NCBI GenBank assembly: GCA_964465945.1
Contig: CAYXMM010000001.1
Location: 310,001 to 374,000, forward strand
Length of the DNA: 64,000 nucleotides
Source: JAJRPT01 sp964465945
GTDB lineage: Bacteria; Bacteroidota; Ignavibacteria; Kapaibacteriales; UBA2268
Direction: 5' to 3'
Of the stretch, positions 45,353 through 54,603 are shown in pieces. Position numbers and translations under genes: made by a program. The notes beneath the pieces are model-generated. The model was not told the DNA's origin. It saw only the letters and a list, made by a program, of their open reading frames with translations, and did not search any database. How positions within the stretch are numbered: the first letter of the stretch is position 1; the number at the start of each line of letters is the position of its first letter.

Positions 45353-46810
45353 TTGAAACTGATTTTTTATATATTTTTTTTCTCAGGGATATGCTTTTCG
45401 CAAGAGATTGAGAACAAAATCCAAATGAGTTATTTATTTGGAAAAGAGTTTCATTTTACAGATTTTAGAACGATTGATTCTATTCCTACTTGTTGCTTTA
45501 ACATAAGTTCAGGGCTATCGACTTCAAATAATATCGCTTTGAATTATAAAATTAAAATATTTGATGATTTTAATCTTGGAATTGCTTTAGGATATTCTAT
45601 GCAAAATGGTAAAGTTAATTCATTTAAGAATGAATATATCAGCATTGATGGTGATGAGTATTTAGGAAAATTTGAATATGCTGTTGAGTCGGAAATTGGG
45701 TTGTTGAATTTTGGTATTGATGTTGATTATAGATTATTTGATAGGTTCTATTTGAACTCGAGATTTGGGCTTAGCTTTGTTTCAAGTTTTGATTATTATC
45801 AATATGAAAAATTAGTTGTTCCGACTGATAGAGGGTATTTTATAAAACCAGATGGGTCAAAATCGCGAACCAGAAATGAGTTTAAGGGTACATTATCACC
45901 AAAAGCAATGAATAATATAGTGGCTATTGGAGCATATTATGAGTTACCGCTAAATAAAACTAAAACACTAAATTTAGTACCAAGCTTGGATTTAGTGTTT
46001 CAATTTGGAGAAATTATTCCTAAAACTAATTGGCATTTTTCTTCTTATAAAATTGGATTAGGAATAAATTATTATTTTCATAAAGATTCTTTAATTAGAA
46101 TTGACGAAAAAAATATTGATAGAACTTTACTACTTGCTCCTACATTTGTTGCTAATAATTCTGAAAAACTGAAAAATATTATCCAATACAATCTATTTAA
46201 TTTTGATATTGATTTGTTTGAAGTGGGATTAAATGTCAAGAAAAAGAATATTAAATACAAAAAATTAATTCCTGTTGATGATAGTTTACGATTTTATTAT
46301 AAATTCGATAAGTTTTCTGATGTTAAAGATTTAAGTTTAAATCTTTCTGATGATAATCAAAAAGAAAGTATTCCTTTAAAGTTGAGTGAGAATAAAATTG
46401 AATTTTCTCTTTCCAATATTTTAAGCAAATATTCGGATAATTTAGTTGCTAATTTGAAATTGACTAATCGGTCAAGAGTATATGTGAAAAATGCTTTTAC
46501 AATGATTGATAAAGATTATTTCTCAAATTCTGTTATACTAAACTTTGAAGAATTAAATAAGTATGAGGGAAATGTCACTTTATTTAGGTGGAAGGGTGCG
46601 CTGGACAGAGAAGATAATTTAGAATTAATTGTAAATAATATTCATAATAAAAATAAGATTAAATATGTTTATTCAAATACTGAATTAGGGCTAAAACTAG
46701 TTAAACTTTTGGATAATGCTAAAATTGTTTATAATCCTGATAATGATATTTTAAGAGTTTTGAAAGAATTAATTGAAAATGACAATTACATTATTATTTA
46801 TGAAAATTAA
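45353..46810 (+). CDS. Exported outer-membrane beta-barrel-type protein
   Basis: A 485-residue protein read from a TTG start because the signal peptide (LIFYIFFFSGICFSQ) begins there. The first 230 residues have alternating strands with aromatic girdle residues and Gly (NLGIALGYSMQNGKV, NSRFGLSFVSSF, SYKIGLGINYYF), as in outer-membrane barrels of 8 or so strands. The remaining 250 residues are soluble-looking and end in a mixed alpha/beta region that might resemble an OmpA-like or repeat domain but has no clear motif. It starts directly after the flavodoxin terminator, so it depends on read-through or a promoter within it. Confidence 0.6.
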   Translation: MKLIFYIFFFSGICFSQEIENKIQMSYLFGKEFHFTDFRTIDSIPTCCFNISSGLSTSNNIALNYKIKIFDDFNLGIALGYSMQNGKVNSFKNEYISIDGDEYLGKFEYAVESEIGLLNFGIDVDYRLFDRFYLNSRFGLSFVSSFDYYQYEKLVVPTDRGYFIKPDGSKSRTRNEFKGTLSPKAMNNIVAIGAYYELPLNKTKTLNLVPSLDLVFQFGEIIPKTNWHFSSYKIGLGINYYFHKDSLIRIDEKNIDRTLLLAPTFVANNSEKLKNIIQYNLFNFDIDLFEVGLNVKKKNIKYKKLIPVDDSLRFYYKFDKFSDVKDLSLNLSDDNQKESIPLKLSENKIEFSLSNILSKYSDNLVANLKLTNRSRVYVKNAFTMIDKDYFSNSVILNFEELNKYEGNVTLFRWKGALDREDNLELIVNNIHNKNKIKYVYSNTELGLKLVKLLDNAKIVYNPDNDILRVLKELIENDNYIIIYEN

Positions 46811-46910
46811 TCAAACTATTTAATCTTATTTATAAAAAAAATCTTATCTTAGTATTTACGTTTTTACCAAAATAAAAAAATTTAATAATTACTAAAATGG
46901 AGTAATATTG

Positions 46911-49640
46911 ATGCGTTTACTTTTAATGTTAATTTGTTTAAGTTTAGTGGCTGTTTCAAAAGATTATAAGTTCTTTGGGCTTGATGAAGCAATGAAGTTT
47001 GAGGTATTTTCTTATAAATATATCTCTGATAATGGGGATTGGCTAATTTATGGTGTGCAACCAGATAGAGGTGATGGACGTGCTGTGATTCAAAGCACAA
47101 GGAATAACACTAAGTATGAAATTGCAAGAGGTACTTCCCCTTCGATGTCTGAAACTGCTAATTTTATCGCTTTTCGTGTAACCCCAGATTTATTACAGAA
47201 AGAAAATGATAAAAAGAATAAGCTTAATGATACTTTATATATTTTGAATACTGAAAATGGGGAAAAACGAATTACTCCTGATGTATCAAATTATGATATT
47301 TCTAATGATGGAAATTGGTTATATTATACTAAAAAAGGTGAAGAAGATGAAGAAAAAAAGAATGGTAAAAAATTATATTTAAAGCATTTGCTATCAAATT
47401 CTGATATTTTTATTGATAATTGCAATGAGTTTGTTTTTGACTCTACATCAACATATTTTATTTACAATACTAAAAGCGATAATCGATTAGCAAATGGAAT
47501 TTTCTTCAGAAATTTGAAAATGCCTTTCGCCCCTGAAACAACTATTGAAAAAGATACTAATTACATTTATAACGGGTTTTTGTATAATATTGATTTAGAT
47601 AAACTTGCCTATAAGAGAGCAAAATTAGACAGTAACAAGAAAGCTTATAAATATGAAATTTGTATATATGATTTTAAAACTAAAACCATTGAATTGGCTA
47701 CTAAATTTGATAATTATGCAGATTGGTATATACCTAAGAAAAATGAAATGACATGGACAGAAAATGGTGGTAGGTTATTTTATGGAATTAAACCACTTTC
47801 GCAATATATTCCAGAAGATGATGATAAAGATAAAAAAGTTAAAAAGGAAGATTTGTATAATTTGAATAAAATTCTTGACGATGCGAGTGTATATCTGTGG
47901 CATAATGAGGATAATAAGATAATTACCGAGCAACGAGTAGAATGGAAACAAGAAAAGGATAAAACTTACCTTGCGGTGTATCATCTTGATATTAAATTAA
48001 ATGTGAAATTGGGTGATACAAGTTTGCCTAATATCGAGATTTCAGAAAATAAAGTTTATACACTTGGATATGACCCAACTCCTTATGAGAAATTGATTAC
48101 TTATGAAGGTTGGTTCAATGACTTATACTTCGTTGATTTATATACTGGTGCAAAAACTTTAGCAATTAAAAAATTAAACACAAGTGCATATTTGTCAGAT
48201 GAGCTTCCATATATTATTTATTTTAATGATAAAGATTGGCACTATTATGATATTACAACTCGCGAATCTATAAATTTTACTGCTCCACTGAAAACTAAGT
48301 TTTACGATGTAGACCACGATGAGCCTTCACCAGCTCCTGCTTATGGTAATGCTGGTTGGTTTGTTGACGGAGCATCATTTATTTTTTATAATAAATTTGA
48401 TGTTTGGGAATACAATGTACAAAAAGGAGTAATAATTAATTTATCGCAAGCTGCTGGTGCATCAACTAATAGTCGTTATCGAATAGTTAATATTGATAGA
48501 ACAAAAAAGCATATTGACCATACTAAATCGGTTTATTTAAGTATTTTTGATTATAAAAATAAAGGTAATAAATTAGTACATTTGATTAATGTTGCAGATT
48601 ACAGAGAATTAAGCGATTCTGTTAGCTGGAACTATGTGATGAAAGCAAAATATAGCAATGATTTAATTGTTTCAAAAGAATCATATAGATTATTCCCTGA
48701 TTTGTATATCACAAATGATACTTTTAGCACACCAAGAAATTTAACAAATTTACATCCTGAAATCCCTGATTATAATTGGGGTTATACTGAAATGGTGGAT
48801 TATATTACATCAAAAAATGATACTTTACAAGGTTACGTAATTAAACCAGATAATTTCGACCCGAAAAAGAAATATCCCTTATTAGTTTATTTTTATGAGA
48901 AATTTTCAGATGGACGTCATAAATTTGTATCACCTCGAATATTACATAGACCGATATATCAATGGTATATTAGTCAAGGGTATTGTATGTTTTTTCCAGA
49001 TATTAAATTTTACGACGGGAAACCAGGTGCTTCTGGTTTAGATGCTGTGATGTCCGGCTGTCAAAAGTTAATTGATGAAGGATTTATTGACAAGGATAAA
49101 ATTGCATTACACGGACATTCTTGGAGTGGCTACCAATCTGCATTTTTTGCTACTCAAACAAATTTCTTCAAAGCAGTTGTAACTGGTGCGCCAGTGGCAA
49201 ATATGACATCAGCTTACTCTGGAATACGCCTTGGCTCTGGTTTAGCAAGACAATTTCAATATGAAAAAATGCAAAGTCGAATTGGTGGGAAGTTGATTGA
49301 TTCATTAGATGCCTATATTGCTAATTCACCCATATTCTTTGCAGATAAGATGAATACTCCTATGCTAATAATGTTTGGAGACATTGACGACGCCGTTCCT
49401 TGGCAACAAGGTATTGAATTATACTTATCATGTCGTCGCTATGAGAAGCCATGTATAATGTTGCAGTATGAAAACGAGCCACACCATTTGAAAAAATATG
49501 CGAATAAATTAGATTACACAATCAAAATGAAGCAATTTTTCGACCATTATATTTTAGGAAAACCAGCCGCAAGTTGGATAACAGAAGGAATGGACTACAA
49601 AGGTAAGCCCCAAACTATGGAAGTTAAAGATTTGAAATAA
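46911..49640 (+). CDS. S9-family exported peptidase (prolyl oligopeptidase fold)
   Basis: A 909-residue peptidase from ATG at 46911 (signal LLLMLICLSLVAVS). An N-terminal propeller-like region (to about 600) is followed by an alpha/beta hydrolase: oxyanion region YPLLVYFYEKFSDGR, nucleophile Ser in ALHGHSWSGYQSAF, Asp in MFGDIDDAVPWQQG, and His in ENEPHHLKKYANK. It cleaves peptides, probably in the periplasm or at the surface. The propeller has a Lys/Glu-rich insertion (EEDEEKKNGKK). A terminator follows. Confidence 0.88.
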   Translation: MRLLLMLICLSLVAVSKDYKFFGLDEAMKFEVFSYKYISDNGDWLIYGVQPDRGDGRAVIQSTRNNTKYEIARGTSPSMSETANFIAFRVTPDLLQKENDKKNKLNDTLYILNTENGEKRITPDVSNYDISNDGNWLYYTKKGEEDEEKKNGKKLYLKHLLSNSDIFIDNCNEFVFDSTSTYFIYNTKSDNRLANGIFFRNLKMPFAPETTIEKDTNYIYNGFLYNIDLDKLAYKRAKLDSNKKAYKYEICIYDFKTKTIELATKFDNYADWYIPKKNEMTWTENGGRLFYGIKPLSQYIPEDDDKDKKVKKEDLYNLNKILDDASVYLWHNEDNKIITEQRVEWKQEKDKTYLAVYHLDIKLNVKLGDTSLPNIEISENKVYTLGYDPTPYEKLITYEGWFNDLYFVDLYTGAKTLAIKKLNTSAYLSDELPYIIYFNDKDWHYYDITTRESINFTAPLKTKFYDVDHDEPSPAPAYGNAGWFVDGASFIFYNKFDVWEYNVQKGVIINLSQAAGASTNSRYRIVNIDRTKKHIDHTKSVYLSIFDYKNKGNKLVHLINVADYRELSDSVSWNYVMKAKYSNDLIVSKESYRLFPDLYITNDTFSTPRNLTNLHPEIPDYNWGYTEMVDYITSKNDTLQGYVIKPDNFDPKKKYPLLVYFYEKFSDGRHKFVSPRILHRPIYQWYISQGYCMFFPDIKFYDGKPGASGLDAVMSGCQKLIDEGFIDKDKIALHGHSWSGYQSAFFATQTNFFKAVVTGAPVANMTSAYSGIRLGSGLARQFQYEKMQSRIGGKLIDSLDAYIANSPIFFADKMNTPMLIMFGDIDDAVPWQQGIELYLSCRRYEKPCIMLQYENEPHHLKKYANKLDYTIKMKQFFDHYILGKPAASWITEGMDYKGKPQTMEVKDLK

Positions 49641-49644
49641 AAGC

Positions 49645-49675
49645 AAAGCCGAGAATATCTCGGCTTTATTTTAAT
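49645..49675 (+). terminator. Terminator after the S9 peptidase
   Basis: Stem AAAGCCGAG/CTCGGCTTT (49645-49667), loop AATAT, then ATTTTAATTT. Confidence 0.85.
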
Positions 49676-49696
49676 TTAATTTTATAGTTAACAATA

Positions 49697-50890
49697 CTAT
49701 TCCAAATTCCAATTCACAAGCTTACGATATAATGTCCGTTCGCTTATTCCGAGTTGCTCTGCAACTTTTCGTCGATTTCCTTCATATTTTTCTAATACTT
49801 TTTTGATAATAATTTTTTCGATTTCTTCTAATGGCATATCTTCCAGATTATTAGTCTCTGCTTCTTTTTCATCAATCACTGAATATTCATACTGCATTTT
49901 TTCTATATCTTCGCGAATATCACTAACATCATTCTTAACATTTGTAACTAAATGTTTTAATTCTGAGATATTGTTTTGAATTTCAAGCAGTGTTCTAAAA
50001 ATCAACCCCAATTCACTTTCCTTATGTTCAGCACCTTGCACTCTTACTGGCACATACGGATTAGGCGCGAATTCAGTCGAAGGCGGTAACGCAGGAGTTA
50101 GATATTTTCTCAGTATTTTAGGCGTTATATCGCTTGTCTTCTCAAGTGTTATTATTGTCTCAATTAAGTTTTTAAACTCACGAACATTGCCCGTCCAATT
50201 TTGAATTTTAAGTAAATCAACAGTTTCCCTGTCAATCGGAAATGCTTGAATACCTAATTTTTTAGAAATTTGCTCTATATAATAATCCAATAAAATCGGA
50301 ATATCTTCGATATGTTCGTTTAAATTTGGTAATTGAATATGAACATTTTTCAATCGAAAAAATAAATCCTGCCTAAAATTCCCATTTTGGACTTCAACTT
50401 CAAGATTCCTATTTGTAGCAGCAATCACCCTTACATCAACCTTCTTAACATCCGACGAACCTAATCTCGAAAACTCACCTGTCTCCAGCACCCTCAGAAG
50501 TTTAACCTGAGTCCCGAACGGCATTTCCCCAATTTCATCTAAGAAAATTGTGCCTTTATCTGCTGTTTCAAAAAAGCCCATTCGACTTGAATCCGCACTT
50601 GTATATGCACCCTTTTCCCGACCGAAAAGTTCCGATTCGAGAAGAGTTTCGGGTATAGCCCCGCAATTCACCGACACAAAAGGGCGATTCTTCCTTTTTG
50701 AAAGTCCGTGTATTGCATTAGCAAAAACTTCCTTCCCTGTGCCAGTATCTCCTGTAATCAATATTGACAAGTCAGTTGGTGCGGATTGCACTAATGATTG
50801 AATGGCACTGCCCATAGGACCATTGAAGCCAACAATCCCAAATTTAATTTTTAAATAATCTAAAAGTTCTTGTGTAATAAAGTTATTCAT
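49697..50890 (-). CDS. Sigma-54-type transcriptional activator without receiver domain
   Basis: About 397 residues from ATG at 50888-50890. It has almost no N-terminal sensory domain: the AAA+ domain begins near residue 20 with Walker A GDTGTGKE (47-54) and Walker B IFLDEIGE (115-122). The sigma-54 contact loop reads GAYTSA (94-99) instead of GAFTGA. A linker with a coiled coil leads to a Fis-type helix-turn-helix (NRRKVAEQLGISERTLYRKL). Lack of a receiver suggests PspF-like control by a partner or constitutive action. The first 112 codons are repeated at 53311-53648. It is divergent from the Cys-rich cassette, a likely target. An upstream extension to 51016 is rejected because the two repeat copies diverge there. 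Confidence 0.88.
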   Translation of the reverse strand: MNNFITQELLDYLKIKFGIVGFNGPMGSAIQSLVQSAPTDLSILITGDTGTGKEVFANAIHGLSKRKNRPFVSVNCGAIPETLLESELFGREKGAYTSADSSRMGFFETADKGTIFLDEIGEMPFGTQVKLLRVLETGEFSRLGSSDVKKVDVRVIAATNRNLEVEVQNGNFRQDLFFRLKNVHIQLPNLNEHIEDIPILLDYYIEQISKKLGIQAFPIDRETVDLLKIQNWTGNVREFKNLIETIITLEKTSDITPKILRKYLTPALPPSTEFAPNPYVPVRVQGAEHKESELGLIFRTLLEIQNNISELKHLVTNVKNDVSDIREDIEKMQYEYSVIDEKEAETNNLEDMPLEEIEKIIIKKVLEKYEGNRRKVAEQLGISERTLYRKLVNWNLE

Positions 50891-50930
50891 TTTTTTCTGA
50901 CATTTTGTTAGGACAAAATTGCATAATTTT
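50553..50930. repeat. 378-bp direct repeat copy 1, start of the sigma-54 activator gene
   Basis: Apparently identical to 53311-53688 (offset 2758). It covers codons 1-112 and 40 bp before the start. Beyond 50930 similarity continues at lower level through the promoter. Confidence 0.93.
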
Positions 50931-51168
50931 ATCTTAATAAACAAATACGAAATGCTTAGAAATTCGTTTCTTAAATAAATAAAAAATATTTTGGAAAATT
51001 GAACAAAAATTTGCAAAAAAAAAAAAAAATGATTTAATTTGCACTTGTCAGTTGGTAATTCAATAATTTATGTAATTTATTTATCTTCCTTTTCGATATT
51101 TATTTATATATTTGATTGATTTATGAAAAGGCGACTGACATATTTTTTAAACATAATTGGAGTTTGAT
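50891..51168. promoter_or_regulatory. Divergent promoter region between activator and Cys-rich gene
   Basis: 278 bp, very AT-rich. The right half (51005-51150) recurs at about 53760-53912 with roughly 85-90% identity by eye, including a long A run, GATTTAATTTGCA and a TTATGAAAAGGC block shortly before the coding start. The middle part differs by substitutions and indels. No -24/-12 (GG-N10-GC) element was found. Confidence 0.55.
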
Positions 51169-51873
51169 ATGAGTAAATACCTAATTATTACATATTCGAT
51201 ATTAATACTAATACTTTTTAGCAGTTCTGCTAAATCACAATCCCAATTACCTACTGAATGGCAATTTATAGATTATTGTCTAAATGATTCTTGTAATTCA
51301 ACAAATTGGTATCCAATTTCAAATATTATTGTAACAATACCGGAGCTTCCAAATTGTAATATTCGTGTTGGTGGTTATATGCGAATTTGCGGAAATCAAA
51401 TTGAAATAGCTGTTATGGGCTATAAAATTGAAAATTTTTCTCAAGATTGTATGAATGATTTCAATAATTTAACAGATGAAGAGAAAAATAAAATACAAGT
51501 AAGTTTATATAGAGCAATGACTCTAAAAATTTTTAATGATGAGTATAATTCATTACCTGCGCATTTAAAGTTTCAATTAGAATGTGGATTTGGTGGGAAA
51601 GTATATACAACTGGTTCTTTTGCGAGTTGCTCAAAATCGTGTTTTTTCTATTCCCCTTCAACTGGTGTTTTTGAAAGCATTGTTGTTAATTGCTCAGAGT
51701 ATTGTTGCATACTAAAAAGAGAGATATGTTTTGATAAAATCACAAACCAAGTTGTTGTAAATGAAACTTGGACTAATAACGTCATTGGACCAAATTCATG
51801 TTTTCCACCAATGTATAACTGCTTTGGAGCATTTGCAACTACTGATTGCTTTCCTTTATGTGAAACTGAATAA
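51169..51873 (+). CDS. Cys-rich secreted protein, intact cassette member A
   Basis: A 234-residue protein from ATG at 51169-51171 with a TTGGAG site; a TTG at 51157 would add four residues. Signal peptide IITYSILILILFSSSAKS. The mature protein has about 20 Cys; its C-terminal pattern (CSEYCCILKREICF, then CFPPMYNC, TTDCFPLCETE) is shared in outline with the broken genes at 53930 and 56147 (C-x2-CC, xDC, PxC). Twelve bases upstream of the next ATG, so it is paired with the following exported protein. Unknown family, probably a disulfide-stabilised surface or periplasmic protein. Confidence 0.65.
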   Translation: MSKYLIITYSILILILFSSSAKSQSQLPTEWQFIDYCLNDSCNSTNWYPISNIIVTIPELPNCNIRVGGYMRICGNQIEIAVMGYKIENFSQDCMNDFNNLTDEEKNKIQVSLYRAMTLKIFNDEYNSLPAHLKFQLECGFGGKVYTTGSFASCSKSCFFYSPSTGVFESIVVNCSEYCCILKREICFDKITNQVVVNETWTNNVIGPNSCFPPMYNCFGAFATTDCFPLCETE

Positions 51874-51885
51874 TGGAGAAATAAA

Positions 51886-53277
51886 ATGATATTAAACAAA
51901 CTTATTATTATACTTATCTTACAAATTGGATATATTTGTAATAGTCAATTATTAAATGATATTGTTTTAAAAGAAGAAAAAATTAAATTCAAATTTGATG
52001 GTGGATTTCAATCTTTAATATCAGGTGCTAATTCCTATTATTTTATTAACACAAAAGAGAGGCCTGGTATATTTGAGTTACAGAAATTAGACGGTGAATT
52101 AAATATAGATTGGGTTAAAAGTTTTGGATATTTTAATAGTAAAACCAACTTTAAACTTGAGTTTCCATTGACTCTAAAAGAAGGAATTAGCGAATTACTT
52201 TTAGTAAGCAAATATAATCCATATTATTACATTAGTACCGATGGTCATCTTAAAATTATTACTCTGAATAGAAGTAATGGAGAAGTAATACATCAAGGAG
52301 TTGACACTTCCGATGTTTTAACATATATTACCGGAGAATCTAATGTTAAAATTAATGATAATAATAAAATACTAATGCTAAATAAATATATAGATGATTC
52401 TCTTACTAAAATTGCAAAAATAGTTATAGACAGCAATGGTAGAAGAATTAAAACTGAGGATTTGAATGTTAATATACCTGAAAATGAAATAATAACAAAT
52501 ACAAGTTTTTTGAATCCTTCCAACTTTATTGTTAGAACTAAAACTATAGGTAAGTCTACAAATGAAGAAAAATATTATTATTTATCGGATAATAGTGTGT
52601 TTAATTTTAATTTAAAATCAAATGAAAGTTTAGTTAGTTCTATTTTTAGTTCAAAAGTAAAATATCTTTATTTTCAAAAAAATACCCCTGAATATTTTTC
52701 TGATTCGTTAATATATTTTACAATCGAAAATAATAACTTACAAAAATATGAAACAAAGCTACCTTTTGAATTTAAAACATATACCTTTTTTGAATATGGT
52801 GAAAGTATAATTGCCGTTGGATTAAAAGCTCCTTTTAATGTATTTTTACAAAAGGTTGAAAAAAGCTATGCTCTTATTAAATTCAATTTGAAAATGGAAA
52901 TAGAAAATTATTTTGTTTGGGAAGTAGGAGATGATGAAAGAATTTTAGATGAAAGAATTTTAGATGTAAAAATTACTATGAATAATCTTAGGATTGTTGG
53001 TAGAACTTATGAAGATAAAGTGGAGTTACTTTATAATTGTATAATTGATTTAGATAAATTTGTTAAATCTCCTAATAGCGTCGAAGTTAATAAATCTTTA
53101 ACTTTTGAAGAACTTTTAAATAAATTCGAAAATAGTAATATTCAAATATATAACTTAAATGGTATAGAATTATTTTCAGGTAGTATTTATGAGTTTAAAG
53201 CTTTGCTTTGGAAGTTTTCAAATCAAAAATTAATTGTTAAATTAGATGGTAAAATTTTTAAATTAATTTATAATTAA
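51886..53277 (+). CDS. Exported protein paired with the Cys-rich protein (cassette member B)
   Basis: A 463-residue protein with a signal peptide (LIIILILQIGYICNSQ) and a GGAGAAA site. The body has propeller-like repeats of strands (ESLVSSIFSSKVKYLYFQK and similar), without Asp boxes. The end (IQIYNLNGIELFSGSIYEFK, then KLIVKLDGKIFKLIYN) is a divergent type A sorting tail. A terminator follows 15 bases later, whose right arm runs into the repeat of the activator gene. Very Asn/Lys/Ile-rich. Role unknown. Confidence 0.6.
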   Translation: MILNKLIIILILQIGYICNSQLLNDIVLKEEKIKFKFDGGFQSLISGANSYYFINTKERPGIFELQKLDGELNIDWVKSFGYFNSKTNFKLEFPLTLKEGISELLLVSKYNPYYYISTDGHLKIITLNRSNGEVIHQGVDTSDVLTYITGESNVKINDNNKILMLNKYIDDSLTKIAKIVIDSNGRRIKTEDLNVNIPENEIITNTSFLNPSNFIVRTKTIGKSTNEEKYYYLSDNSVFNFNLKSNESLVSSIFSSKVKYLYFQKNTPEYFSDSLIYFTIENNNLQKYETKLPFEFKTYTFFEYGESIIAVGLKAPFNVFLQKVEKSYALIKFNLKMEIENYFVWEVGDDERILDERILDVKITMNNLRIVGRTYEDKVELLYNCIIDLDKFVKSPNSVEVNKSLTFEELLNKFENSNIQIYNLNGIELFSGSIYEFKALLWKFSNQKLIVKLDGKIFKLIYN

Positions 53278-53279
53278 GT

Positions 53280-53648
53280 TTAAATACACTTCAAGGAGCA
53301 ACAATTTGCTCCTTTATCTGCTGTTTCAAAAAAGCCCATTCGACTTGAATCCGCACTTGTATATGCACCCTTTTCCCGACCGAAAAGTTCCGATTCGAGA
53401 AGAGTTTCGGGTATAGCCCCGCAATTCACCGACACAAAAGGGCGATTCTTCCTTTTTGAAAGTCCGTGTATTGCATTAGCAAAAACTTCCTTCCCTGTGC
53501 CAGTATCTCCTGTAATCAATATTGACAAGTCAGTTGGTGCGGATTGCACTAATGATTGAATGGCACTGCCCATAGGACCATTGAAGCCAACAATCCCAAA
53601 TTTAATTTTTAAATAATCTAAAAGTTCTTGTGTAATAAAGTTATTCAT
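53280..53648 (-). pseudogene. Truncated copy of the sigma-54 activator gene
   Basis: Reads as the activator from its ATG (53646-53648) through the GAYTSA loop to residue 112-113, then ten unrelated residues and a stop. Walker A is present but Walker B, the sensor regions and the DNA-binding domain are missing. If translated it would be an incomplete AAA+ domain of about 122 residues, possibly interfering with oligomers of the full protein, but more likely without function. Confidence 0.88.
53293..53316 (+). terminator. Cassette terminator fused to the repeat boundary
   Basis: Arms AAGGAGCAA (53293-53301) and TTGCTCCTT (53306-53314), loop CAAT. The last four bases of the right arm already belong to the repeat that begins at 53311, so the T run is replaced by activator-gene sequence. 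The related terminator at 56616-56646 has the usual T run. Confidence 0.8.
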
Positions 53649-53688
53649 TTTTTTCTGACATTTTGTTAGGACAAAATTGCATAATTTT
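53311..53688. repeat. 378-bp direct repeat copy 2
   Basis: Apparently identical to 50553-50930. It is preceded by the cassette terminator and followed by a diverged copy of the promoter region. Confidence 0.93.
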
Positions 53689-53929
53689 CTTTTAATAAAC
53701 AAATACGAACCGAGTAAGTAGAAAGTTTTTTCTTTTTGAAAAAAAAAAATTTGTAAAAATGAAAAAAAATTTGCAAAAAAAAAAAAAAATGATTTAATTT
53801 GCATTTGCCAGTTGATAATTCAATAATTTATGTAATTTATTTATCTTCCTTTTCGATATTTATTTACATTTTTTATTGATTTATGAAAAGGCAACTGATG
53901 TATTTTTTAATCATTTTTTAGAGGTTAAA
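53649..53929. promoter_or_regulatory. Second copy of the divergent promoter region
   Basis: Homologous to 50891-51168. The first 40 bp are identical, the next 70 bp strongly diverged, and about 53765-53912 about 85-90% identical, ending 18-20 bp before the second Cys-rich gene. It probably drives that gene. Confidence 0.55.
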
Positions 53930-54593
53930 ATGAAGTATACACTCATTATTGTAATAATTTTATTATTAGGTGTAAATGCAAAATCCCAGGGTGATTGCCC
54001 AAATTTAACTGGGTTTATTTCAAGTCACGCTATTTATGAGACTGGTCCATCTCAAATTTTGTTCAGTACGGACTTTTATGTATAAAATCTCTGGTATAAA
54101 TACTTTTGATATAGTAATAAATCAATATAATTATACTGGAGTAAATGAGTATCGTTTTAATAATAAAAACTTAAAGGAATTAAGTATACAAGCCATTCTC
54201 ATAAAATTAAATAGTTCTAATTATGGCTGCTCAGAATCTAATCAAATTACATTGAATTTGTATGAAAATACGAATTGTTACAAAAACCTTTCCTGTTATA
54301 TTAAAGTAGATCAAACCAATTCGGTTTATTGTTATAATCAAGATTGGGTCGGAGGAGAGCCAGATTGGTTTTATTATCAAGGAACTAAGTACTATGAAGT
54401 AAAAGAAAAGCAAAGTTGTGGAACAGCTTGTTGCGTAACTACATTGGTTTTCGAGTGCAAAGAAATTTTGTCAACTGGGCAAAATAGATGGGAACTTGTT
54501 AGTAAAATTAATAATTCCAATGGTTGCGACAACTCCACAACTACAAATTGTTTAACAAATGAGTTGCTTCCTTGTGAAGCTGACTGCGAATAA
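53930..54593 (+). pseudogene. Frameshifted Cys-rich secreted protein (cassette A')
   Basis: Starts at ATG 53930 with signal peptide LIIVIILLLGVNAKSQ, reads to a stop at 54083-54085, and continues in another frame from about 54070 (YKISGINTFDIVINQYNYTG) to 54593. One base too many or too few near 54075-54080 explains it. The C-terminal Cys pattern (CGTACCVTTLVFEC, then TNCLTNELLPCEADCE) matches the family of the genes at 51169 and 56147. The next ATG follows after TAAGGAGAAAACA. Confidence 0.7.
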
Positions 54594-54603
54594 GGAGAAA
54601 ACA

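Noticed and set aside
50891..51016. N-terminal extension of the sigma-54 activator
   Set aside because: The two repeat copies are identical from 40 bp before the ATG at 50890 onward but diverge with indels beyond that; the extra residues are AT-driven and would not be conserved.
50931..51168. Sigma-54 promoter before the Cys-rich cassette
   Set aside because: No GG-N10-GC arrangement with flanking consensus found in either copy of the promoter region.
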